A stretch of DNA of 64,000 nucleotides from the NCBI GenBank assembly GCA_965248855.1, contig CBDFKQ010000005.1:1-64000 (forward strand). Reading direction: 5' to 3'. Numbering within the stretch: the stretch's first letter is position 1; each line of letters starts with the position of its first letter. Origin of the DNA: CBDFKQ01 sp965248855. Its GTDB lineage: Bacteria > Bacteroidota > Bacteroidia > Cytophagales > 172606-1. This document shows positions 45,693 to 54,294 of the stretch, piece after piece. The position numbers and the translations under genes were made by a program. The notes beneath the pieces are model-generated. The model made no database searches, was not told the DNA's origin, and saw only the letters and a list, made by a program, of their open reading frames with translations.

Positions 45693-46457
45693 ATGAAAAA
45701 TGCAAAATTAACCTTAGTTGGCGCAGGACCCGGAAGTGCAGATTTGATAACTTTAAGAGGTATTAATGCAATTGCTGCAGCTGATGTGATTTTATATGAT
45801 GCTCTGGCAGATGAAAATTTATTAAAATATGCCAAAAAGGGTTGCATCAAAATATTTGCAGGCAAAAAATTTGGTTGCAGCATTCTTTCTCAGCAAGAAA
45901 TAAATAATTTGATTATTGAAAATGCTCTTCAACATGGTCATGTTGTTCGATTAAAAGGAGGAGATTCGTTTGTGTTTGGAAGGGCCACTGAAGAAATAGA
46001 TGCAGCTCGAGAATTTGGAATTGATATAGAAGTTGTACCGGGTGTGAGTAGTTGCATTGCAGTACCTGCTTCCGAAATGATACCTGTAACATCAAGAGGT
46101 ATTAGTGAAAGTTTTTGGGTGATAACCGGAACAACTAAAACCGGAGAAATATCTAAAGATATATTTTTAGCACCTCAATCTTCTGCAACTATAATAATAT
46201 TAATGGCGATGAGTAAAATTGAATTTATTGTGGAAATTTTTAAAACTTATAATAAAGGACAAACACCAATGATGATTGTGCAAGATGGTTGGACGGATAA
46301 TCAAAAAACAATAATAGGCAATGTTGATACCATTTTAGAAAAAGTAAAAAGGGCAAATATTAACAATCCGGCTGTGATGGTAATTGGTGAAGTTGTTGGC
46401 TTACATGCATCTTTTGCGGAAAGTGTAGCAAAAGAGTATGTTGAGGTAAATAAATAA
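45693..46457 (+). CDS. cobA: Uroporphyrinogen-III C-methyltransferase (siroheme synthesis)
   Basis: CobA methylates uroporphyrinogen III twice to precorrin-2, on the way to siroheme needed by NirB. The 254-residue protein has the SUMT opening LVGAGPGSADLITLRG (residues 8-23), DVILYDALADENLL, RLKGGDSFVFGRATEE and VVPGVSSCIAVPASEMIPVT. The usual GGDPFVFGRGGEE is altered to GGDSFVFGRATEE at two places in the SAM-binding loop. There is no fused CysG oxidase/ferrochelatase domain. Placement opposite nirB supports the siroheme role. Confidence 0.92.
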   Translation: MKNAKLTLVGAGPGSADLITLRGINAIAAADVILYDALADENLLKYAKKGCIKIFAGKKFGCSILSQQEINNLIIENALQHGHVVRLKGGDSFVFGRATEEIDAAREFGIDIEVVPGVSSCIAVPASEMIPVTSRGISESFWVITGTTKTGEISKDIFLAPQSSATIIILMAMSKIEFIVEIFKTYNKGQTPMMIVQDGWTDNQKTIIGNVDTILEKVKRANINNPAVMVIGEVVGLHASFAESVAKEYVEVNK

Positions 46458-46531
46458 AAGGAATAGGCAAAAATTAAAAATGAATTTGCAAAAAAGATAG
46501 ATAATATGATTAAAAAAAATAAATTATAATG

Positions 46532-47293
46532 CTATTCAACTATTTTAAAATTAACTTTTGCTTTTTCTAAAGTCATATAATTAAAATGCCACCACTCATA
46601 TTTAATGGGTTCGAAACCTGCTTTTTGCATTACTTCGCGCAAAAGTTTGCGGTTATTTATTTGTTTTTGGTTAAGTTTCCCTTCTGTTAAGAATTCTTTT
46701 TCCTTTATGGGATATGCCAATTCTCCAAAATAATCAAAAGGTGTACCCATATCAAGCGGTATCCCGTTTTTATCAGCAATTGTTAAATCAACTGCACACC
46801 CAAAATTATGAATAGAGCCCTTTTGTGGGTTAGCAACATATTTATGTTTTTCGCTTAAAGGTTTTTGAAGTACATCCCACAATATCTGTTGTGCTCGTTT
46901 TGATCTTACCCCATCATAAATTAACAATCTTAAATCAGGGTTCTTCGCTTTTAAAAAAGTATTGGCTTCAATTAAATGCGTTGCAGTTATTTTTTGCAAA
47001 AAACAATGGGTAATACATCCATACACATCTTTGCCAACAAAATTATCTGTTGTTGAATATTTTAAATCTACCAATATTTTGGAATCCATTTCCTGAATAT
47101 CTGTTAAACCCGCTTTCTTTAAACGAATTTCTTCTTTGCAATAATGAGTATTTTCTTGTGCGATCGAAGTGGTTATCAAACTATAAACAAGACAAAGAAT
47201 TAAATAAAACTTTATAGAAATGTGAGTACCGGATATAAATATCATATTTTTTACTAAAAAATTAAAAGTCATTTTAAATTGTCGGATAAGCAT
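46532..47293 (-). CDS. D-alanyl-D-alanine dipeptidase, VanX/DdpX-like (M15D)
   Basis: The protein hydrolyses D-Ala-D-Ala in zinc-dependent VanX-type enzymes. Zinc ligands appear in SIHNFGCAVDL (His and Asp) and EWWHFNY (catalytic Glu, His ligand); the substrate-binding Arg is in IYDGVRSKRAQ. A hydrophobic segment and signal cleavage site (ITTSIAQ) suggest export; internal starts at 47272 or 47245 would shorten the odd N-terminus. No van ligase or regulator genes are near, so cell-wall dipeptide recycling rather than glycopeptide resistance is likely. Confidence 0.87.
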   Translation of the reverse strand: MLIRQFKMTFNFLVKNMIFISGTHISIKFYLILCLVYSLITTSIAQENTHYCKEEIRLKKAGLTDIQEMDSKILVDLKYSTTDNFVGKDVYGCITHCFLQKITATHLIEANTFLKAKNPDLRLLIYDGVRSKRAQQILWDVLQKPLSEKHKYVANPQKGSIHNFGCAVDLTIADKNGIPLDMGTPFDYFGELAYPIKEKEFLTEGKLNQKQINNRKLLREVMQKAGFEPIKYEWWHFNYMTLEKAKVNFKIVE

Positions 47294-47549
47294 TTTAAAA
47301 AGTTTGTTTTACACCATTTATATTAAGTAAGAATTCGTAAATTTATAAAAGCAGTGATAGATTATAATCCGGAATATCAAATATCTGCCTGAAGCATAGC
47401 TTAATATTTTTTGTAGTATATAAATAAGTCATCTGTTTTTACTTAAAAAGTTTTATGTTTTTAGTATAGATATTTTACAATTTTTCAAAAAAACATTTCT
47501 GTTTATAAATTTATTATTCTTTGATTAGAATTCTGATTTTGAGCCCCTA

Positions 47550-47581
47550 TTGCTAATTTTAGGATAAACTGTATATATTTG
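47550..47581 (+). promoter_or_regulatory. Promoter of gmk-nadD
   Basis: TTG (47550-47552) and TATATTTG (47574-47581, perfect TAnnTTTG) are 21 bases apart. Transcription would begin at about 47587, nearly on the first ATG (47589), which favours the gmk start at 47628. Confidence 0.65.
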
Positions 47582-47627
47582 GCAAATAATGCAAAGGCCT
47601 GATCCTATTAATCAGAAATTTTTTTAC

Positions 47628-48194
47628 ATGTTTTCAGGTAAACTTATAATTTTCTCTGCTCCATCCGGTTCGGGAAAAACCACTATTGTAAAGTATTTGG
47701 TAGAGAAAAACCCCATATTGGGTTTTTCTATTTCAGCATGCACGCGCCCACAAAGAAGTAATGAAATAGATGGTTCCGATTATTATTTTTTAACACCATA
47801 TGACTTTCAGGAAAAAGTAAAAAGGGGGGAATTTGTGGAATGGGAAGAAGTATATGAAAATGGATTTTATGGTACTTTGGAATCAGAAATTGATAGATTG
47901 TGGAGCTTGGGAAAACATGTAATTTTTGATGTAGATGTAAAAGGGGCTTTAAATTTAAAAAAACTGTATAACGAGAAAGCATTATCCATTTTTGTAAAAG
48001 TACCTTCATATGAGATATTGGAAGCACGCTTAAAAAACCGGGGAACGGAATCGGATGCAAATATGGAACTTAGGTTGGCAAAAGTGCGTGAAGAGATGAA
48101 TTATGAATATAAGTTTGATAAAGTACTTTTAAATAATGATCTGGATATTGCATTTGTAGAAGCGCAGAAAATGGTAGACGAATTTTTAAACTAA
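47628..48194 (+). CDS. gmk: Guanylate kinase Gmk
   Basis: Gmk phosphorylates GMP to GDP. From 47628 (MFSGKLIIFSAPSGSGKTTI) the protein has 188 residues, a normal length; the upstream ATG at 47589 would lie almost at the predicted transcription start. The P-loop SAPSGSGKTT, the GMP-binding FSISACTRPQRSNEIDGSDY and VIFDVDVKGALNL are diagnostic. The stop shares one base with the nadD start (TAATG), so the two genes are translationally coupled. Confidence 0.95.
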   Translation: MFSGKLIIFSAPSGSGKTTIVKYLVEKNPILGFSISACTRPQRSNEIDGSDYYFLTPYDFQEKVKRGEFVEWEEVYENGFYGTLESEIDRLWSLGKHVIFDVDVKGALNLKKLYNEKALSIFVKVPSYEILEARLKNRGTESDANMELRLAKVREEMNYEYKFDKVLLNNDLDIAFVEAQKMVDEFLN

Positions 48195-48766
48195 TGAAAA
48201 TAGGTTTATTTTTTGGCTCATTTAATCCAATTCACATTGGCCATTTAATAATTGCCAATACAATGGCAGAAAATACCGACTTGGATCAAGTTTGGTTTGT
48301 TGTTTCTCCTCAAAATCCTTTTAAAAAATCATCTACATTACTCCACGAATTTGACAGGTTGGATATGGTTGAAATGGCCATTAGTGATAATCATAAATTT
48401 AAGGCTACAGACATTGAATTTCATTTACCCAAGCCAAGTTATACAATAGATACACTCACATACATTCAATCAAAGCACCCCCGGCATCAATTTAAATTAA
48501 TCATAGGCAGCGATAACCTGACCCAATTTAAAAAATGGAAAAACTTTGACCGGATTTTAGAATTTTATGGATTGTATGTTTATCCAAGACCAAATATCGT
48601 AAAAAGTGATTTAGAAAACCATCCCAATATTAAAATGGTTGAAGCTCCATTATTAGATATTTCCGCAACTTTTATCCGCCAATGTATTAAAGAAAATAAA
48701 TCTGTTCAGTATCTATTGCCCAAGCCGGTAGAGGATTTAATAATTAGGAAGAAGTTTTATGTTTAA
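48194..48766 (+). CDS. nadD: Nicotinate-nucleotide adenylyltransferase NadD
   Basis: NadD makes deamido-NAD from nicotinate mononucleotide. The 190-residue protein has the nucleotidyltransferase motif GLFFGSFNPIHIGHL (residues 3-17), VSPQNPFKK, KLIIGSDNLTQFKKW and the C-terminal ISATFIRQCI, all characteristic. It follows gmk with a one-base overlap, a common order in this phylum. A bidirectional terminator lies beyond, at 48891. Confidence 0.95.
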   Translation: MKIGLFFGSFNPIHIGHLIIANTMAENTDLDQVWFVVSPQNPFKKSSTLLHEFDRLDMVEMAISDNHKFKATDIEFHLPKPSYTIDTLTYIQSKHPRHQFKLIIGSDNLTQFKKWKNFDRILEFYGLYVYPRPNIVKSDLENHPNIKMVEAPLLDISATFIRQCIKENKSVQYLLPKPVEDLIIRKKFYV

Positions 48767-48890
48767 ATCTGTTTTGATTTAAAGAATCTGAGTGTCAATT
48801 TATTATTTGAAACTAATCCCGGTTAAGTTACTATTTGTTTTTTTCATTTGTTTATGAAGTACGAGTTTTTAGAATAATTTTAAAAAAATA

Positions 48891-48926
48891 AAAACCCCAC
48901 TAAATCAAATGATTTAATGGGGTTTT
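48891..48926. terminator. Bidirectional rho-independent terminator between nadD and tRNA-Val
   Basis: AAAACCCC and GGGGTTTT flank inner arms TAAATCA and TGATTTA, giving a 15-bp stem with one 2-base interior loop. It has T-runs on both strands and serves the convergent tRNA gene and possibly gmk-nadD. Confidence 0.88.
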
Positions 48927-48937
48927 TATTTTTAATG

Positions 48938-49012
48938 TGGGGAAAGAGGGGTTCGAACCCCCGACCCTCTGCTTGTAAGGCAGATGCTCTGAACCAGCTG
49001 AGCTATTTCCCC
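48938..49012 (-). tRNA. tRNA-Val (anticodon TAC)
   Basis: Read on the minus strand, the gene starts GGGGAAATAGCTCAGCTGGT and has a full cloverleaf: acceptor GGGGAAA/TTTCCCC with discriminator A, a D arm, an anticodon arm with CTTACAA giving anticodon TAC, and GGTTCGAACCC in the T arm. CCA is not encoded. A textbook promoter precedes it and a strong terminator follows. Confidence 0.95.
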
Positions 49013-49041
49013 TTTTGCAATCGTTTTCGTAAAAGGTTCGG

Positions 49042-49071
49042 CAAAGGTAAGTGTATATTTTAAAATTACAA
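49042..49071 (-). promoter_or_regulatory. Promoter of tRNA-Val
   Basis: On the minus strand TTG (49071-49069) is 19 bases from TACCTTTG (49049-49042), an exact TTG-N19-TAnnTTTG match, about 30 bases before the tRNA 5' end. Confidence 0.75.
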
Positions 49072-49150
49072 GTTCTAAAGAAAAAAATATTAATTATGGT
49101 TTTAAACAAGGCAAAAGCAGAAATAAATGGGTGGCAGAAAACTTATTTTG

Positions 49151-49178
49151 CAAATGAATATTTTTTCTTATTCATTTG
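49151..49178. promoter_or_regulatory. Palindrome before terC-like gene
   Basis: CAAATGAATA (49151-49160) and TATTCATTTG (49169-49178) flank TTTTTTCT. It ends 23 bases before the TerC-family ATG. It could be an operator or an RNA hairpin; no yybP-ykoY-type riboswitch is recognisable. Confidence 0.45.
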
Positions 49179-49201
49179 TTTTATAAACCTCAAAATATAA
49201 A

Positions 49202-49966
49202 ATGATAATTTCGTATCTGATCAGTTTGATTACGTTAATAGTAATGGAAGTAGCGTTAGGAATTGATAATATTATATTTGTTACCATTCTGGCCAGCAAA
49301 TTACCGGAGCATCAGCAAGGAAAAGCAAGGCGTTACTGGATGTTGTTTGGTATAATAGTCAGAATTTCTTTATTAGCCATTTTGATTTTGCTAATTGAAG
49401 AATTACATGGGTCCCTTTTAAAATTTAGCATTGGTGACTTAAAGTTTGACTTTAGTGGGAAAGATTTTATTCTTTTGGCAGGTGGTATTTTCTTGATATT
49501 TAAAAGCGTTAAAGAAATACATGAAAAATTAGAAGGTGAGGAAGAAACTGACGTTAAAACATTAAAAAATAATTTCAGGGACGCAGTCATTCAAATAGTT
49601 TTGGTTGATTTGATTTTCTCTATTGATTCTATTATAACCGCCATCGGTATTGCCGACAATTTATATATTATGTCTATTGCAGTTGTGCTTGCTATGGTAG
49701 GTATGTTTTACTTTGCCAAACCATTGGGAGATTTAGTAATAAAACACCCTACTTTAAAAATGTTGGCGCTTTGCTTTCTTTTATTAATAGGTGTTTTGTT
49801 GGTAGCAGAAGGTTTTGACCAGCATGTTAATAAAGGATACATTTATTTTGCAATGGGCTTTAGTATACTTGTGGAACTTTTAAATATCAGGTCCGATAAA
49901 AATAAAAATGAAGAACCGGTTCAACTAAAAGTGCCCGGTTTAAAGGATGATGAGATAAATAAATAA
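49202..49966 (+). CDS. TerC family integral membrane protein
   Basis: The 254-residue protein has seven or so membrane helices and the TerC motifs: MEVALGIDNIIFV (about residues 16-28) and IVLVDLIFSIDSIITAIG (about 132-149), whose acidic residues are the presumed metal path. TerC/Alx/MeeF-type proteins export manganese or handle metal ions during secretion. This one lacks any tellurite-operon company. A palindrome precedes it and rpmH follows with an independent promoter. Confidence 0.9.
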   Translation: MIISYLISLITLIVMEVALGIDNIIFVTILASKLPEHQQGKARRYWMLFGIIVRISLLAILILLIEELHGSLLKFSIGDLKFDFSGKDFILLAGGIFLIFKSVKEIHEKLEGEEETDVKTLKNNFRDAVIQIVLVDLIFSIDSIITAIGIADNLYIMSIAVVLAMVGMFYFAKPLGDLVIKHPTLKMLALCFLLLIGVLLVAEGFDQHVNKGYIYFAMGFSILVELLNIRSDKNKNEEPVQLKVPGLKDDEINK

Positions 49967-50003
49967 TGTAACGTTCAGTTTTTTAGTTATTAAAAAATAT
50001 TTT

Positions 50004-50032
50004 TTGTAATTAAATTAAAACTGATATATTTG
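50004..50032 (+). promoter_or_regulatory. rpmH promoter
   Basis: TTG at 50004-50006 and TATATTTG (perfect TAnnTTTG) at 50025-50032 are 18 bases apart. It is 26 bases upstream of the rpmH ATG. Confidence 0.75.
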
Positions 50033-50058
50033 CACCCTCAAAATAAAAAGCAAACGCG

Positions 50059-50217
50059 ATGAAAAGAACATACCAACCCTCGCAACGAAAAAGAAGCAAC
50101 AAGCATGGCTTTCGCTTAAGAATGAGTTCTGCTAGCGGCAGAAGAGTAATTGCCAGTCGCAGAGCTAAAGGTAGAAAAAAACTGACTGTTTCTGATGAAA
50201 GAAAACACAAAGGGTAA
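50059..50217 (+). CDS. rpmH: 50S ribosomal protein L34
   Basis: The 52-residue protein reads MKRTYQPSQRKRSNKHGFR and continues with LRMSSASGRRVIASRRAKGRKKL split over its second half, the universal L34 pattern, very basic, with a short C-terminal extension (SDERKHKG) typical of this phylum. It is too short for common frame-length cut-offs. A strong promoter is 26 bases upstream, and a 12-bp inverted repeat follows the stop. The usual neighbours rnpA and dnaA are absent. Confidence 0.97.
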   Translation: MKRTYQPSQRKRSNKHGFRLRMSSASGRRVIASRRAKGRKKLTVSDERKHKG

Positions 50218-50232
50218 TCACAAGTGTTAGAT

Positions 50233-50274
50233 GTTACGAATTAAGTTTTTTTCTAAAAATTTTTAATTCGTAAC
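50233..50274. terminator. Bidirectional terminator-like hairpin between rpmH and sixA-like gene
   Basis: GTTACGAATTAA (50233-50244) and TTAATTCGTAAC (50263-50274) are a perfect 12-bp inverted repeat around an AT-rich 18-base loop containing seven T. It separates two convergent genes. Confidence 0.6.
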
Positions 50275-50284
50275 TCTCCACGGT

Positions 50285-50773
50285 TTAAACCGGGTATTTA
50301 AACCATACTAATTTTCCACTGCCGGCAGATATCTCTTTCCACCGGATATTTTCAAATTTCACATTTACAATTCCACATGTTGGCATATCCCCAATGCTTT
50401 CGTGAGTTAAATATTCCGATAAATAACTAATACCGGGGTTATGCCCTACCAGCATTACACTTTCTATCTCATTACTTAAGTTATTAATTATTTCCATCAG
50501 ATTTCTCATCGAACCATTATATGCTTCTTCCGAAAAAAGAACTTTATCCAGGGGGTAGGATGTTAATTGTGCAAGAGTTTCTGCTGTGGATTTTGTCCTG
50601 CTTGATGAACTTGAAATAATTAATTGAAGTGAAATGTTTTCTGCAGCCAATATTTTTCCCATTTCGTAACTTTGAGACAAACCTGTAGATGTTAATTCCC
50701 TGTCAAAATCACTTTGACCTTGAGACTCCGCCTCAGCTTTTGCATGCCTTACAAGTAAAATTTTTTTATTCAT
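50285..50773 (-). CDS. SixA-type phosphohistidine phosphatase (histidine phosphatase family)
   Basis: The 162-residue protein starts MNKKILLVRHAKAEAE, with the catalytic RHA/RHG-like motif at residues 9-11, an Arg in SSSRTKSTAET, and the second active-site His in VMLVGHNPGI. The short length and lack of an alpha-helical cap are those of SixA, which dephosphorylates phosphohistidine in proteins in Escherichia coli. Target in this organism is unknown. Monocistronic. Confidence 0.87.
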   Translation of the reverse strand: MNKKILLVRHAKAEAESQGQSDFDRELTSTGLSQSYEMGKILAAENISLQLIISSSSSRTKSTAETLAQLTSYPLDKVLFSEEAYNGSMRNLMEIINNLSNEIESVMLVGHNPGISYLSEYLTHESIGDMPTCGIVNVKFENIRWKEISAGSGKLVWFKYPV

Positions 50774-51057
50774 GATTTTTTTCTTCTTTTAATGCTCTTC
50801 TCGATTAAACCCAACGTTTATATATATAAATGGTTTACATAATTGCACAACAACATATTAAAGTATAATTAAGATTTTTTAATTATAAATATAAGTTAAA
50901 GAAAGAATTTTAAAATCGTATTAAAAATATTTCTCCAATTAAATAATATCAAAAACTCGGCTTTTAATAAAAAATTATACTAATTGCCGAAAAAATGTAA
51001 GAAAGTATCTATAAGAGATTAAAATAAATAGTAGAATAACGTATTAACTTTTATAAA

Positions 51058-53529
51058 ATGTCAAAAAATTTAGTCATAGTTGAGTCGCCTGCCAAGGCAA
51101 AAACAATTGAAGGATATTTAGGGAGCGACTATACTGTAAAATCCAGTTTTGGGCATGTTAGGGATTTACCTAAAGATGATAAGGCTATTGATATCAAAAA
51201 TAATTTTAAACCACATTACGAAATTACTGACGATAAAAAGGAAGTAGTTTCTCAATTAAAAAAGTTAGTTAAAGAGGCAGATATTGTGTGGCTGGCTACT
51301 GATGATGACCGCGAAGGGGAAGCAATATCATGGCATTTAAAAGAAGCATTAAACTTAAAAGACGAAAATATTAAAAGAATAGTGTTTAGGGAAATTACCA
51401 AAAATGCTATTCTCAATGCCATAAAAAATCCGCGGACGATTGATATGGATTTGGTAAATGCACAACAGGCAAGGAGAATATTAGATAGGTTAGTGGGGTT
51501 TGAGCTCTCACCGGTGCTTTGGAAGAAAGTAAAAATGGGACTGTCTGCAGGTAGAGTGCAATCAGTAGCGGTGCGTTTAATTGTTGAAAGGGAAAGAGAA
51601 ATAGATGGCTTCGTTCCAAAATCATCATATAAAGTTTCCGCTTTATTTGATTTAGAGAAAGGCAAATCATTGCCGGCAGAGCTTTCTTCATCAATAGAGA
51701 AAGAAGATGCAGCACGTTCGTTTTTAGAAAGATGTATAAATGCAACATTTTCAATTAAAAATATTGAAACAAAACCTGCCAAAAAATCTCCGGCAGCACC
51801 TTTTACAACATCAACCCTTCAACAAGAGGCAAGCAGAAAACTATATTTTTCTGTAGCTCAAACCATGACATTGGCGCAGCGATTGTATGAAGCCGGTAAG
51901 ATAACATACATGCGAACTGACTCTACCAGTCTTTCGCAAGATGCTTTAAACAATGCAAAAGGAACGATTGAGCAAAATTATGGAAAACAATACTCGAATA
52001 CCAGGCAATATAAAACAAAATTAGAATCTGCTCAGGAAGCGCATGAGGCAATAAGGCCAACAGATTTTTCTGTTTCATCTGCAGGTACAGATAGAAATGA
52101 ACAAAGGCTTTACGAATTAATTTGGAAGCGTGCTATCGCATCGCAAATGGCAGATGCACAAATAGAAAGAACAACAGCTACAATTGCAATTAAGCCTGCT
52201 CAAAATGTGCCTAAAGATTTTTTAAATTCAAATGGTGATTTAAAAGAGCAGCTGACAGCAACCGGTGAGGTGATTAAATTTGATGGATTTCTAAAAGTTT
52301 ATTTGGAATCATCAGATGATGAAGATGAAGAAAATAAAGGAATGTTGCCTCCAATTAAGATTGGTCAAATATTGGATTTAAATCAAATGAAAGCTACGCA
52401 ACGTTTCAGCAGGCCGTCGGCAAGGTATACGGAAGCAAGTTTGGTTAAAAAATTAGAAGAACTTGGTATTGGCCGTCCTTCAACCTATGCACCAACCATT
52501 TCAACTATTCAAAAAAGAGGTTATGTAGAAAAGGAAGATAGAGAAGGAAAACCAAGGACGTACAAATATTTGGTATTACAAAAAAATGAAATTTCGGAAA
52601 AAAATGAAACCGAAACAGTCGGTACCGAAAAATCTAAACTTTTCCCAACTGATATTGCTACTATTGTAAACGATTTTTTAGTGCAACATTTTCCGGATGT
52701 AATTGATTACTCTTTTACTGCTACTGTTGAAAAGGAATTTGATGAAATAGCAGGTGGAAAGAGGGAATGGGTTGAAATGATTGACGATTTCTATCATGGT
52801 TTTCACAAAAAAGTAGAAGAATCGCAAGAAGTTAAAAGAACAGATCTTGCCACTTCGCGCACTATTGGTGTGCATCCGGAAACGGGAGAAAATATTTATA
52901 CAAGGCTTGGAAAATTTGGACCTTTTGTTCAGATTGGTGAAACAGATGATGAAAAAAAACCTTTGTATGCAAGTCTGAAAAAAGGCCAGAGGATGGAAAA
53001 TATCAGCCTTGAAGATGCCTTGGAATTATTTAAATTACCAAGGGAAATTGGTCTCTACGAAGAGAAGCCAATGAAAGCTGCAATAGGCAGGTTCGGCCCG
53101 TATATTCAACATAACAGCAAATTTTATTCTTTGGCGAAAACAGATGACCCTTATGACGTAAATGCAGAAAGAGGAATAGAAATAATTGAAGCGAAAAGAA
53201 AAGCGGATATTGAAAAATTCATTAAGGATTTTCCTGAAAACCCGGAAGTAAAAATATTGAATGGAAGGTTTGGCGCTTACATTGTAGTAGAGAAAAAAAA
53301 TGTTAAAATACCGAAAGGTAAAGACCCGCTTTTGTTAACCTTAGAGGAATGTTTAAAATTAGCTGAAGCAACTCCGGAGAAGAAAGGAGGAAAAGGAAGG
53401 TTTGCCTCAAAAACAAAAGAAGCAGCTGCACCCAAAATAAAAACAAAAACTATTATTAAAGCTAAAAAAACACCTGCAAGAAAGGTAAAAACAACCAATA
53501 GGCCGGTTACAAAAAAGAAAAGCGTTTAG
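51058..53529 (+). CDS. topA: DNA topoisomerase I
   Basis: TopA relaxes negative supercoils. The 823-residue protein has an N-terminal Toprim domain (LVIVESPAKAKTIEGYLG; DDDREGEAISWHL), the type IA core with active-site Tyr284 in KITYMRTDSTSLS, and IGRPSTYAPTIS. Instead of cysteine zinc ribbons, the C-terminus carries three or more glycine-aromatic repeats (LGKFGPFVQIG, IGRFGPYIQ, NGRFGAYIV) and ends with a Lys-rich tail of about 60 residues, as is usual in Bacteroidota. A rho-independent terminator follows. Confidence 0.96.
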   Translation: MSKNLVIVESPAKAKTIEGYLGSDYTVKSSFGHVRDLPKDDKAIDIKNNFKPHYEITDDKKEVVSQLKKLVKEADIVWLATDDDREGEAISWHLKEALNLKDENIKRIVFREITKNAILNAIKNPRTIDMDLVNAQQARRILDRLVGFELSPVLWKKVKMGLSAGRVQSVAVRLIVEREREIDGFVPKSSYKVSALFDLEKGKSLPAELSSSIEKEDAARSFLERCINATFSIKNIETKPAKKSPAAPFTTSTLQQEASRKLYFSVAQTMTLAQRLYEAGKITYMRTDSTSLSQDALNNAKGTIEQNYGKQYSNTRQYKTKLESAQEAHEAIRPTDFSVSSAGTDRNEQRLYELIWKRAIASQMADAQIERTTATIAIKPAQNVPKDFLNSNGDLKEQLTATGEVIKFDGFLKVYLESSDDEDEENKGMLPPIKIGQILDLNQMKATQRFSRPSARYTEASLVKKLEELGIGRPSTYAPTISTIQKRGYVEKEDREGKPRTYKYLVLQKNEISEKNETETVGTEKSKLFPTDIATIVNDFLVQHFPDVIDYSFTATVEKEFDEIAGGKREWVEMIDDFYHGFHKKVEESQEVKRTDLATSRTIGVHPETGENIYTRLGKFGPFVQIGETDDEKKPLYASLKKGQRMENISLEDALELFKLPREIGLYEEKPMKAAIGRFGPYIQHNSKFYSLAKTDDPYDVNAERGIEIIEAKRKADIEKFIKDFPENPEVKILNGRFGAYIVVEKKNVKIPKGKDPLLLTLEECLKLAEATPEKKGGKGRFASKTKEAAAPKIKTKTIIKAKKTPARKVKTTNRPVTKKKSV

Positions 53530-53550
53530 ATTTCAAACCTCTTTTGTGAT

Positions 53551-53585
53551 AAGGAATAATGATCAATTCATTTATTCCTTTTTTA
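53551..53585 (+). terminator. Rho-independent terminator after topA
   Basis: AAGGAATAA (53551-53559) pairs with TTATTCCTT (53572-53580), followed by a T-run to 53584. Confidence 0.85.
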
Positions 53586-53677
53586 TGATATTTAAATAAA
53601 TTATTAGTATTATTTTTTTTAAAACATCATATTTACTGCATAGCTTAAAAAATTTAACACTTAACCACCCAATTTTT

Positions 53678-54205
53678 ATGAATAAAGTAGTAAGGATTAT
53701 TTTAATAGTTGTTGTTATAGTCGCTATTGCTATTTTTGGTTTTTATCATTATACAAAATCACACAGCCCTTCAGAAAAAGTAAAAATAGAAAACGGGGGT
53801 TTAAAAGTTTCCGTCGACTACTGCAGGCCTTACAAAAAAGGAAGAAAAATTTTTGGAGGTATTTTGCCATATGGAAAAGTATGGAGAACAGGAGCAAATG
53901 AAGCAACGGTAATCGATTTTAATGAAGATGTGGTAATTAGAGGCAAAGCTTTGGGAAAAGGAGAATATTCTTTATGGACCATACCAACAGAAACTGAATG
54001 GACTATTATTTTTAATAAAGAAACGGGCCAGTGGGGTACAAATTATGATGGATCAAAAGATGTTTTAAAAGTACAAGTTCCTTCACAAAAAAGTAAAACA
54101 CAAAGTGAACAATTTTTAATTAATCTTTCTCCCCAATCTGATGGTGTAGATATGACACTTAATTGGGATGAAACCGAAGTGGTGGTGCCTATCAAAAGAA
54201 AATAG
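53678..54205 (+). CDS. DUF2911 domain-containing membrane-anchored protein
   Basis: The 175-residue protein has an uncleaved N-terminal membrane anchor (residues 7-24) followed by a DUF2911 domain: VKIENGGLKVSVDYCRPYKKGRKIFGG, LPYGKVWRTGANEATVIDF and GEYSLWTIPTETEWTIIFNK. The domain is common in Bacteroidota, is probably a small beta sandwich on the outside of the inner membrane, and has no known function. It is followed by an 11-bp stem that likely terminates transcription. Confidence 0.9.
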   Translation: MNKVVRIILIVVVIVAIAIFGFYHYTKSHSPSEKVKIENGGLKVSVDYCRPYKKGRKIFGGILPYGKVWRTGANEATVIDFNEDVVIRGKALGKGEYSLWTIPTETEWTIIFNKETGQWGTNYDGSKDVLKVQVPSQKSKTQSEQFLINLSPQSDGVDMTLNWDETEVVVPIKRK

Positions 54206-54213
54206 TTTTAGAA

Positions 54214-54251
54214 GAAATAAAGTGGGTTATAAAACGGATTCACTTTATTTC
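54214..54251 (+). terminator. Hairpin after the DUF2911 gene
   Basis: GAAATAAAGTG (54214-54224) and CACTTTATTTC (54241-54251) form a perfect 11-bp stem with a 16-base loop, nine bases past the stop. Confidence 0.65.
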
Positions 54252-54294
54252 ATTTATAATGAAATTTACTATTTAGATAAGGTAGATTAAACCT

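Noticed and set aside
46532..47293. Vancomycin resistance locus suggested by the VanX-like enzyme
   Set aside because: No VanH, VanA-type ligase, VanS or VanR gene lies nearby, and Gram-negative DdpX-type enzymes serve cell-wall recycling.
48900..49109. Minus-strand open frame of 69 codons
   Set aside because: It runs straight through the tRNA-Val gene, its promoter and its terminator; the translated middle is just the tRNA sequence.
49202..49966. Tellurite resistance operon suggested by the TerC-like protein
   Set aside because: No other ter genes are present; TerC-family proteins are mostly metal transporters unrelated to tellurite.
50059..50217. Replication origin suggested by rpmH
   Set aside because: dnaA, dnaN, rnpA and yidC are not adjacent and no DnaA-box cluster is visible.
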